Assembly: GCA_003445895.1 (NCBI GenBank)
Contig: DMCD01000224.1
Span: 1 to 5,022 of the forward strand
DNA from: Lachnoclostridium sp.
GTDB lineage: Bacteria; Bacillota; Clostridia; Lachnospirales; Lachnospiraceae
Length of the DNA stretch: 5,022 nucleotides
Reading direction: 5' to 3'
Made by a program: the position numbers and the translations under genes. The number at the start of each line of letters is the position of its first letter. Positions within the stretch are counted from its first letter, which is position 1. The notes below the pieces were generated by a model, which saw only the letters and a program-made list of their open reading frames with translations, did not search any database and was not told the origin of the DNA. Shown in pieces: positions 1 through 4,549 of the stretch.

Positions 1-60
1 CGATTTTTACCATCTGATACTTCGATGCTAAACGATAGAAAAAGCCGCGTCAAGCAAAGT

Positions 61-93
61 TATTTTCTTAACTTTCACGATATTTTCTTAACT
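61..93. repeat. 13-bp direct repeat, 20-bp period
   Basis: TATTTTCTTAACT occurs at 61-73 and again at 81-93, so the two copies start exactly 20 bp apart, about two helical turns. A degenerate third unit follows: CACG recurs at 76-79 and 96-99, and TTAATT lies at 100-105. Spacing by whole helical turns is typical of sites for a dimeric or oligomeric DNA-binding protein, but no protein can be assigned. In DNA this AT-rich the match could also be drift. Confidence 0.5.
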
Positions 94-176
94 AGCACGT
101 TAATTTATCTACCTGACAGATTTGTCTAACTTTTAACACAATCAGCAGATTTCCTTGTTTCCGGCGAAATCATCGG

Positions 177-191
177 ATACAATGATTGTAT
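177..191. promoter_or_regulatory. LysR-type operator (T-N11-A palindrome)
   Basis: ATACAATGATTGTAT is a perfect palindrome with 7-bp arms around one central base. It fits both the general LysR-family rule T-N11-A (T178 to A190) and the ATAC-N7-GTAT form known for BenM/CatM-type regulators. It lies about 60 bp before the LysR start codon, next to the AT-rich presumed promoter. It is therefore most likely the autoregulatory site of the adjacent gene, shared with any divergent target to the left. Assigning it to this regulator is inference from position and motif. Confidence 0.7.
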
Positions 192-210
192 ATATTAGTA
201 TTTTTAATGT

Positions 211-216
211 TATATT
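211..216 (+). promoter_or_regulatory. Candidate -10 box of the LysR gene
   Basis: TATATT matches five of six consensus -10 bases and lies 35 bp before the start codon. No good -35 hexamer is visible. TTGTAT at 186-191, part of the LysR-type palindrome, is 19 bp upstream and matches only three bases. If this is the promoter, the palindrome overlaps the -35 region, as expected for autorepression. The surrounding DNA is so AT-rich that alternative -10 boxes such as TATATT at 191-196 are possible. Confidence 0.35.
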
Positions 217-251
217 ATTTTTAAATTAGATTTTGTATTAAAAGGAGTCCC

Positions 252-1121
252 ATGAAAGCCTCTTCCGATCATTATGAAATTTTTCTTAAAGTGGCGGAAA
301 CCGGCAGTATTACCACCGCAGCAGACATGCTGGGCTACACCCAGGGCGGCGTAAGCCATGCCATCGCGTCTCTGGAGCAGGAACTCTCCGTCACTCTCTT
401 TACCCGCAAAAAAAACGGGGCCGTTCTCACCCATGAGGGTGAAAAGCTTCTCCCCGTTATCCGTGACCTGGTCAGCAGGCACCACCATCTTATGCAGACC
501 GCTAACTCCCTGAATACAAAAATCTCCGGGCGCCTCCGCATCGGCACCTTCACCAGCATCAACTGTGTCTGGATGCCCCGCATCATCCGCCTCTTCAATG
601 CAAAGTATCCAGATGTCTTACTGGAGATCCATGACGGCGCCTATTCCGAGATCTCCCGTATGATCCACGAAGGGAGCGTGGACTGCGGTTTTCTCACCGC
701 TCCCGCTCCCGATTCGCTTCGCTTTTATCCCATTTACCGGGATCCTCTCTACGCTGTCCTGCCGCCGGGACATCCCTATGCGGCAAGGGATTCCGTGACC
801 TTTGAGGAGATTGCCACCCAGCCGGTCATACTTCAGCGCCGGGTCAATGACAACGAAGTCATCCCCCTGTTCCGGAAAAACCGGATCACCCCGAAGATCC
901 GCATGACCCTCCGGGACAATATCTCCGTCCTCTCCTTCATCGCCTCCGGCTACGGCGTGGGCATCATGCCTGAGCTGATGCTTAAGGCCGCCGGTTCCGG
1001 TCTGGACCGGCGTCCCTTTGACCCGCCTCTTTACCGGGAAATCGGCCTTGCTATGCTCCCATCCCGGAAGGACTGGCCCATCATCCGGGCCTTCCTGCAG
1101 TTTCTGGAAGTGCAGGCCTGA
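252..1121 (+). CDS. LysR-family transcriptional regulator
   Basis: A complete 289-residue protein, the usual length for the family. Residues 1-65 form the winged helix-turn-helix: the helix-turn-helix stretch runs through GSITTAADMLGYTQGGVSHAI (about 18-38) and continues into a LEQELSVTLFTR segment (41-52), a very conserved LysR feature. A linker helix (about 66-90) leads to the periplasmic-binding-protein-like effector domain (about 92-289), which starts with the typical GRLRIGTF and includes GYGVGIMPE (233-241), the usual late strand-turn motif. The start is well supported: AGGAG lies four bases before the ATG. The gene stands alone and converges on the lipoprotein gene 38 bp downstream. 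A T-N11-A palindrome upstream suggests autoregulation. The effector ligand and regulon cannot be read from the sequence. Family certain; specific role unknown. Confidence 0.95.
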   Translation: MKASSDHYEIFLKVAETGSITTAADMLGYTQGGVSHAIASLEQELSVTLFTRKKNGAVLTHEGEKLLPVIRDLVSRHHHLMQTANSLNTKISGRLRIGTFTSINCVWMPRIIRLFNAKYPDVLLEIHDGAYSEISRMIHEGSVDCGFLTAPAPDSLRFYPIYRDPLYAVLPPGHPYAARDSVTFEEIATQPVILQRRVNDNEVIPLFRKNRITPKIRMTLRDNISVLSFIASGYGVGIMPELMLKAAGSGLDRRPFDPPLYREIGLAMLPSRKDWPIIRAFLQFLEVQA

Positions 1122-1147
1122 TCCCGTTTCATCTGTATTCCGCCAAA

Positions 1148-1189
1148 GCTGCCGGTTTATTACTGCTTTTCGATATAGTTGCCGGCAGC
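1148..1189 (-). terminator. Possible terminator at the 3' end of the lipoprotein gene
   Basis: GCTGCCGG (1148-1155) and CCGGCAGC (1182-1189) are perfect 8-bp inverted arms that straddle the lipoprotein stop codon in the short convergent spacer. Read on the minus strand, the second arm is followed by only three T residues, and the loop is 26 nt. It is therefore a weak candidate for an intrinsic terminator. No better one is visible for either convergent gene. Confidence 0.3.
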
Positions 1190-2788
1190 CTCATCCCAGA
1201 CATAATAATGCTCCTCCACCAGCTCTACGGCGTGCCCCCGGATCTCATAAATGACTTCCGCGTAGGCATCGGCAGCGTCACGCTCCGTTCCGTAGATGCG
1301 CCCGGTCTCCGGATCCGCATACGGATCCGGAATCTCGGGATAGCCTTCCAACCGTACAAAGCCCTTTCCTTCCCGGAGATAGCAGTCCTGATACATGGTT
1401 CCGTGGGCCCCGACAGCTCCGCGGAAAACCACCAGATCCATGAGGCCGTCCCCGTTCACATCCTCTTCCCAGACCACATCCGCTGCAGACGGGAAATAGA
1501 TGGAATCCTCATAAACCTCTGTTCTGAATTCTCCCTTTACGCCGTCATCCCCTTCCACCGTCACATTCCAGACATAGCGTACCGGTTCCTCTTCCGTCGG
1601 AAGGATCGGCACCGTCGGGCGGGTGGTTACCGTATAGGTATTCACCACCTCTGCCCCTCCGTCATCGAGCCAGGTCACATTCCAGTCCTCCGGATAAATT
1701 CCCATCTCCCGGAGTCCTTCCTCTGTAACCTTCATGTACCAGTTGTGGAGTCCCACGTCATAGAAGGCATATTCATCCACCCGGCTGATATAGATGCCGC
1801 AGAGATTCGAGCCGTCTTTCTTATTAATTAAGAGCTCCGGCCAGTGGATAAAGGAACGGAACTCCGCTGTCACCAGCGAGGCCTCTCCCTCGCCGTTCCA
1901 GTAATCGGTCGGCTCCCCGTCCTTTGTCTCGAAGATAAAGCTCTTATCCCCGTCCACCTTCAGCATCACCTGGTAAAAGCTGCCGTTCTCCATGTAATCC
2001 GTATACCAGATGCCCTGCAGATTCTCCATCGTCACCGTGTCATAGAGATACTGTTCCGAGATGTCCTCTGTCTCTTCCCGCTTCCATTCGCAGAGGAAAC
2101 CTCCATCATAGAAGGCCCCCTCCTTCACCCAGCGGATGTAGATGGTGCAGAGATTTCCCTCTGCATCATCGATGCGGAAGGCCGGGCAGACATGGCGCGC
2201 GGACCGGTCCTCGATGGAAAAATAGCCCTCACCATTCCAGACGCCCTTTTTCACGCCGTCCTGGAAGGTCTCGATGCGGGCCGTATCTCCGTTTACCGTG
2301 AGAACCTCCTCAAACTCCACGCCGCCTTCCTTATAGCGGTTCACCCATCTTCCCTGCAGATTCTCCGCCGTCACACTCTCGTAGGGCTTCGCCGGCGGCA
2401 TGTCCGCGTAAGGGACATAGGGAAGATAGCCTGCATTCGGCATCACCTGGTTTTTATATGCTTCATCGCAGCTGCGGTAGAGATCCGCGCACCAGGCGTC
2501 AAAATCAAAGCCGTTCTCTGCGGCGGCATTTCCCGTTTCCATATTCTCCGTGCCTTTTCCGGCATCCACAGACTGCCCGGCCTCGCTTTCCGCTGTGCTC
2601 TCCTTTGCCGCGCTCTCTGCCTCCTGTTCCCTGCTCTCTCCGGCCTGTGCCGCGTTATCCGCTGCTTCTGCGGCACTTTCCGCGGCCGGTGCTGTCTTTT
2701 CGGCGGTGGCCGGCGCCCCGCTGCCGCAGCCATTTGCCAGAAGCATCAGCACAGTCATCCCCAGAACTGCAAATCCTTTTCTCTTCAT
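1160..2788 (-). CDS. Secreted lipoprotein with duplicated module and VCBS-like Ca-binding loop
   Basis: A 542-residue predicted lipoprotein. A basic start and hydrophobic stretch (residues 2-18) lead to the lipobox LANGC with the lipidated Cys at 21. Residues 22-92 are a low-complexity Ala/Glu/Ser tether. Two tandem modules follow: VTAENLQGRW (139-148), VWNGEG (183-188), NLCTIYI (212-218) and AFYDGGF (225-231), then VTMENLQGIW (252-261), YWNGEG (296-301), NLCGIYI (328-334) and AFYDVGL (341-347), an offset of about 113-116 residues. The C-terminal part carries DVNGDGLMD (443-451), the DxNxDGxxD loop of VCBS/FG-GAP repeats, which usually binds calcium. AAGGAGG lies six bases before the ATG, fixing the start. 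It should be anchored outside the membrane. No enzyme motif was recognised and the function is unknown. The gene follows the marR terminator and so is probably its own unit, converging with the LysR gene. Confidence 0.9.
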   Translation of the reverse strand: MKRKGFAVLGMTVLMLLANGCGSGAPATAEKTAPAAESAAEAADNAAQAGESREQEAESAAKESTAESEAGQSVDAGKGTENMETGNAAAENGFDFDAWCADLYRSCDEAYKNQVMPNAGYLPYVPYADMPPAKPYESVTAENLQGRWVNRYKEGGVEFEEVLTVNGDTARIETFQDGVKKGVWNGEGYFSIEDRSARHVCPAFRIDDAEGNLCTIYIRWVKEGAFYDGGFLCEWKREETEDISEQYLYDTVTMENLQGIWYTDYMENGSFYQVMLKVDGDKSFIFETKDGEPTDYWNGEGEASLVTAEFRSFIHWPELLINKKDGSNLCGIYISRVDEYAFYDVGLHNWYMKVTEEGLREMGIYPEDWNVTWLDDGGAEVVNTYTVTTRPTVPILPTEEEPVRYVWNVTVEGDDGVKGEFRTEVYEDSIYFPSAADVVWEEDVNGDGLMDLVVFRGAVGAHGTMYQDCYLREGKGFVRLEGYPEIPDPYADPETGRIYGTERDAADAYAEVIYEIRGHAVELVEEHYYVWDEAAGNYIEKQ

Positions 2789-2814
2789 GCCGAACCTCCT
2801 TTCCTTCTGTCCTG

Positions 2815-2820
2815 ATTATA
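2815..2820 (-). promoter_or_regulatory. -10 box of the lipoprotein gene promoter
   Basis: On the minus strand this reads TATAAT, a perfect -10 hexamer 26 bp before the ATG, with AAGGAGG (2795-2801) between. At the expected 17-bp spacing the -35 position reads ACGCAT, a poor match. The closest alternative, ATGACG, is 20 bp upstream. A good -10 without a good -35 suggests dependence on an activator. The -35 region lies inside the hairpin at 2829-2868, which also contains an ATAC-N7-GTAT motif. Confidence 0.6.
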
Positions 2821-2828
2821 AAGAGAAA

Positions 2829-2868
2829 CGGGAAAAAATGCGTCATACCAATGATGTATTCTTTCCCG
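2829..2868 (-). terminator. Rho-independent terminator of the degV-marR operon (possibly bidirectional)
   Basis: A near-perfect inverted repeat: bases 2829-2846 pair with 2851-2868 as an 18-bp stem with one A-C mismatch (2836/2861), two G-T pairs and the 4-base loop ACCA. On the minus strand it lies about 60 bases after the marR stop and is followed by TTTCTCTTT, a usable U-rich tract. On the plus strand it is followed by a still better T-rich tract (2870-2880), but no plus-strand gene ends here. The most economical reading is the terminator of degV-marR, which also insulates the lipoprotein promoter immediately downstream. Confidence 0.65.
2845..2859. promoter_or_regulatory. Second ATAC-N7-GTAT (T-N11-A) motif, upstream of the lipoprotein gene
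   Basis: ATACCAATGATGTAT has the same ATAC-N7-GTAT frame and the same CAATGAT core as the palindrome at 177-191, although its inner bases are not symmetric. Its centre is about 44 bp before the expected lipoprotein transcription start, where LysR-type activators commonly bind. It also lies inside the terminator hairpin at 2829-2868, which offers an alternative explanation for part of its symmetry. Confidence 0.35.
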
Positions 2869-2887
2869 CTTTTTTCTTTTTCTCTGT

Positions 2888-2943
2888 GGAAATCTCCCTG
2901 TATTCCGCCGGAAACCTTCCCCTGTGTTCAGATGGAGATTTCC
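2888..2943. repeat. 10-bp inverted repeat spanning the marR stop codon
   Basis: GGAAATCTCC (2888-2897) and GGAGATTTCC (2934-2943) are perfect inverted arms separated by 36 bases, and the marR TGA (2928-2930) lies in the loop. No T tract follows on the minus strand, so this is not a second terminator by itself. In the marR mRNA it could fold at the 3' end just before the true terminator hairpin. Confidence 0.45.
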
Positions 2944-3374
2944 CCCTCGCAGATTTCCTTCATATTGCCGGCAATGATGTCGAGCGCCTGGTACATATTC
3001 TGCCGCATTTCTTCCGATAAGCCTTCCCCTGCTGCCTGCAGCGCCGCTGTGGCCTTCTGCCGGATCTCCGCCGCAAGGGCCTTCCCCTCCTCCGTCAGCC
3101 GGATGGGAGCCCGATAGCGGCTTCCATTATAGGGTTCTGCAATTCCCCGCTCCTGCAGCACTGCCACAGCCCGGGAGATATCCGCCTTGTCCCGCTGGGT
3201 CATCTCCGCCAGCTGGGCCGCCGTGAGTTCCTCTTCCGCATCCGCCAGCGTCACCAGGTAAAGGGCGTAGGCTCCCTTCAGTCCGTGTTTCCGCATCTCT
3301 TCTGTCGCGATCTTGTTCCAGTAGCGGGTAATAGCAAAAACAGATAATGTAAAACGCTCAAACCGCTCGATCAT
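2928..3374 (-). CDS. MarR-family transcriptional regulator
   Basis: A 148-residue protein, a normal length for MarR. Helical dimerisation segments flank the winged helix-turn-helix: LTAAQLAEMTQRDKADISRA (about 50-69) is the helix-turn-helix, VLQERGIAEPYNGSRYRAPIR (72-92) the wing, and LTEEGKALAAEI (93-104) the usual post-wing helix. The start at 3374 is chosen because AAGAGGGG lies just before it and family similarity begins there. The open frame runs on to 3566, but that part overlaps the degV reading frame and has no family resemblance. The gene follows degV by 13 bp, so the two are almost certainly co-transcribed. The twin palindromes around the operon promoter are the obvious candidate operator for this protein (inference). 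MarR proteins usually lose DNA binding on contact with a small ligand; none can be named here. Confidence 0.93.
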   Translation of the reverse strand: MIERFERFTLSVFAITRYWNKIATEEMRKHGLKGAYALYLVTLADAEEELTAAQLAEMTQRDKADISRAVAVLQERGIAEPYNGSRYRAPIRLTEEGKALAAEIRQKATAALQAAGEGLSEEMRQNMYQALDIIAGNMKEICEGEISI

Positions 3375-3387
3375 GATGCCCCTCTTT

Positions 3388-4245
3388 TCATTCTGCTTCC
3401 GCGTCCTGATTTGTTCTGAAAAATGCCGCCGCCACAGCTCCCGGTCCCGCATGGGTTCCCACGACACTGCAGATCTGGGCATATTCCAGATTCTCCACAT
3501 GGCCCTCCCAGAGCTTTCTGCTGTCATGAATGTAATTCTGCAGGAGTTCATCCGAAGTTCCCGCATATCCCAGAAGAATCGGCAGGCTGTAATCCACGCC
3601 GTTCTTTTCCGCCAGCTCCACCAGCAGATTGTTGGCCTTCTTTGCGCCCCGGGCTTTGCCGAGAATAAGGATCTCTCCCTCCTTCACCGTAATTACCGGC
3701 TTGATATTCAGGATTCCTCCGGCCAGGGCGGCTGTCTTCGAGATCCGGCCTCCCCGCTTCAGATATTCCAGCGTATCCAGCATGGCGATAAGGCAGATAT
3801 CCTCCCGCTTCTTCTCCAGCTTCTGTACCAGTTCTTCCCGTGTTATTCCCCGGGATATCAGCTGAAGCGCGTACTCCGCGAGAATTCCGGTTCCCACCGC
3901 CACGTTCCGGCTGTCGACGACGCTTATCTCCGGGTAATCCGCCGCGGCAATCGCGGCACTCTGGCAGGTTCCCGACAGGGCGGAAGCGACCGAGATAAAT
4001 ACGCCCTCGTCCCCTGCCTCATGGATCCTCTGAAATACCTCTGCAAATGCCTCCGGCGAAGGCTGGCTGGTTTTCGGAAGAATCTGCCCAGCCTCCATCT
4101 TCCGGTAGAAGTCACCCCGGCTTAAATCAATCCCGTCCAGATACTCCTCGTCGCCGAAGGAGACCGTAAGCGGCACAACCTCCACCTGATGCAGCACCCG
4201 TTCCGGGATATCCGTAGTTGAATCGATAATGATCCTTATGCTCAT
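3388..4245 (-). CDS. DegV-family (FakB-like) fatty-acid-binding protein
   Basis: A complete 285-residue DegV protein, the usual length. Diagnostic motifs are IIIDSTTDIP (5-14), LPKTSQPSPEAF (56-67), the ISVASALSGT stretch (84-93), LDTLEYLKRGGRIS (156-169), NIKPVI (180-185) and VVGTHAGPGAVA (261-272). Family members characterised as FakB bind a fatty acid and present it to the kinase FakA, which makes acyl-phosphate for phospholipid synthesis. Here T59-S60, R168 and H265 fall in the motifs that hold the head group in that family. No FakA-like gene is in the window, so a kinase partner would be encoded elsewhere. The ATG follows AAGGAGTGTTAAAAT. First gene of an operon with marR, transcribed from the promoter at 4313-4341. 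Clostridia often carry several DegV paralogues, and the ligand of this one is not predictable. Confidence 0.95.
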   Translation of the reverse strand: MSIRIIIDSTTDIPERVLHQVEVVPLTVSFGDEEYLDGIDLSRGDFYRKMEAGQILPKTSQPSPEAFAEVFQRIHEAGDEGVFISVASALSGTCQSAAIAAADYPEISVVDSRNVAVGTGILAEYALQLISRGITREELVQKLEKKREDICLIAMLDTLEYLKRGGRISKTAALAGGILNIKPVITVKEGEILILGKARGAKKANNLLVELAEKNGVDYSLPILLGYAGTSDELLQNYIHDSRKLWEGHVENLEYAQICSVVGTHAGPGAVAAAFFRTNQDAEAE

Positions 4246-4293
4246 ATTTTAACACTCCTTCTGGAAAAGTACAAATCCCCTGTTCAATAAAAG

Positions 4294-4322
4294 TTGACAG
4301 ATCAACGTGCAGATTCTATCAC
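4294..4322 (+). promoter_or_regulatory. Possible opposing promoter from the same palindrome
   Basis: Because the arms are inverted copies, the plus strand also has a perfect TTGACA (4294-4299). Seventeen bases later comes TATCAC (4317-4322), a -10 with four of six consensus bases. It would direct transcription rightward through the GC-rich element toward guaA. The weak -10 makes this uncertain; it may be only a by-product of the inverted repeat. Confidence 0.35.
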
Positions 4323-4341
4323 CATTTTGTTGATCTGTCAA
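4313..4341 (-). promoter_or_regulatory. Promoter of the degV-marR operon
   Basis: On the minus strand TTGACA (4341-4336) is a perfect -35 box. A 17-bp spacer ends in TGA, followed by TAGAAT (4318-4313), five of six -10 bases with an extended TGn element. The predicted start is near 4306, giving a leader of about 60 bases to the degV ATG. The -35 box lies inside one operator palindrome and the start point inside the other, so bound protein should block RNA polymerase. Confidence 0.82.
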
Positions 4342-4349
4342 CTTTCTTG

Positions 4350-4420
4350 TCTGCCCCGACGGCTTCTTCTGAAGTCGCGGGGAGCCGCGAGGGGCTCCTC
4401 CGACCGAAGGCCGGGGCAGA
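4350..4420. other. GC-rich multi-stem foldable element, possible structured RNA
   Basis: A 71-bp GC-rich island in AT-rich DNA. TCTGCCCCG (4350-4358) pairs perfectly with CGGGGCAGA (4412-4420) as a closing stem. Inside, read as plus-strand RNA, 4360-4366 pairs with 4371-4377 (loop TTCT, one G-T) and 4379-4386 with 4393-4400 (loop GCGAGG, one G-T). A short CCGAAGG segment follows. No T tract follows on either strand, so it is not a simple terminator. It matches no riboswitch family that I recognise. It could be a small RNA, part of a long guaA leader or a decayed repeat element. The G-T pairs leave the sense strand unsettled, because the minus strand gains a different wobble pair at 4403/4411. 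Confidence 0.4.
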
Positions 4421-4455
4421 ATCGAATATCTTCTGCAGGGAAAACAAATTCCTTC

Positions 4456-4483
4456 TTTTCACTTTCCAGAATTATGTTATAAT
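4456..4483 (+). promoter_or_regulatory. Promoter of guaA
   Basis: TGTTATAAT (4475-4483) is a perfect extended -10 element. Sixteen bases before TATAAT lies TTTTCA (4456-4461), a weak -35 with four of six consensus bases, which is acceptable with an extended -10. Transcription would start near 4490 and give a leader of about 60 bases. That is too short for a purine riboswitch, and none of that family's conserved sequence is present. Confidence 0.72.
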
Positions 4484-4515
4484 AATACCGCTTCATTTCT
4501 GGCTATGTATAATTA

Positions 4516-4529
4516 TCCGCTTTTGCGGA
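4516..4529 (+). other. Small hairpin in the guaA leader
   Basis: TCCGC-TTTT-GCGGA forms a 5-bp stem with a four-T loop. An outer pairing TATGT (4504-4508) with ACATA (4535-4539) could extend it and end next to the ribosome binding site GGAGG (4541-4545). The structure is small and may simply shape the mRNA 5' end. A regulatory role is not shown. Confidence 0.35.
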
Positions 4530-4549
4530 CCCACACATAAGGAGGTACT

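Larger units (their letters stand above)
1..251. other. AT-rich intergenic region upstream of the LysR gene
   Basis: No convincing gene is visible here. The only start-to-stop reading frame of note (25-129, +, 34 codons) has no ribosome binding site and an unremarkable composition. The stretch holds a 13-bp direct repeat at a 20-bp interval (61-93), several further TTAAC-like words to about 138, a perfect LysR-type palindrome (177-191), and AT-rich promoter-like DNA just before the LysR gene. LysR regulators are often transcribed divergently from their target, so a target gene could start to the left of the window on the minus strand. No start codon with a ribosome binding site for such a gene is visible inside the window. 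Confidence 0.7.
4290..4345. promoter_or_regulatory. Twin-palindrome operator (17-bp perfect inverted repeat)
   Basis: Arms at 4290-4306 (AAAGTTGACAGATCAAC) and 4329-4345 are perfect inverted copies separated by 22 bp. Each arm contains its own palindrome, GTTGA-N4-TCAAC, at 4293-4306 and 4329-4342, with centres 36 bp apart. The element is thus two operator-like sites, not just one stem. One covers the -35 box of the degV-marR promoter and the other its expected transcription start. No transcript starting from the promoters seen here would contain both arms, which argues for a DNA-binding site over an RNA hairpin. MarR proteins bind palindromes of this size, and the operon's own MarR protein is the likeliest binder. 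Confidence 0.7.
4246..4549. other. Divergent intergenic region between degV and guaA
   Basis: This 304-bp spacer contains no supported gene. From left to right it holds the degV ribosome binding site and leader (4246-4306), the twin-palindrome operator with the degV-marR promoter (4290-4345), a GC-rich foldable element (4350-4420), the guaA promoter (about 4456-4483), and a short guaA leader with a small hairpin and the ribosome binding site GGAGG (4541-4545). Open frames across it (for example 4347-4652) lack ribosome binding sites and family resemblance. Confidence 0.75.

Noticed and set aside
25..129. 34-codon plus-strand reading frame near the left edge
   Set aside because: It has no ribosome binding site and contains the direct repeats. 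Composition follows the AT-rich spacer.
1208..2815. Long plus-strand open frames (1208-1831 and 1844-2815) opposite the lipoprotein gene
   Set aside because: They are antisense shadows of a clear lipoprotein gene with signal peptide, domains and ribosome binding site. Their products are His/Arg/Leu-rich with no family resemblance.
3375..3566. 64-codon N-terminal extension of the marR frame
   Set aside because: It overlaps the degV coding region and shows no MarR similarity. A good ribosome binding site directly precedes the internal ATG at 3374, where the family homology begins.
3373..4125. Plus-strand open frame of 250 codons opposite degV
   Set aside because: It lies antisense to a DegV gene with all family motifs, has no ribosome binding site, and its predicted protein has shadow-like composition.
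4290..4345. Reading the 17-bp inverted repeat as an intrinsic terminator
   Set aside because: It lies upstream of both divergent genes, so no gene ends here. The stem is not GC-rich, the loop is 22 nt, and promoter elements with near-consensus spacing sit inside it.
4484..4549. Purine (guanine) riboswitch before guaA
   Set aside because: The leader from the recognised promoter is only about 60 bases and lacks the three-way junction and the conserved core of that family.
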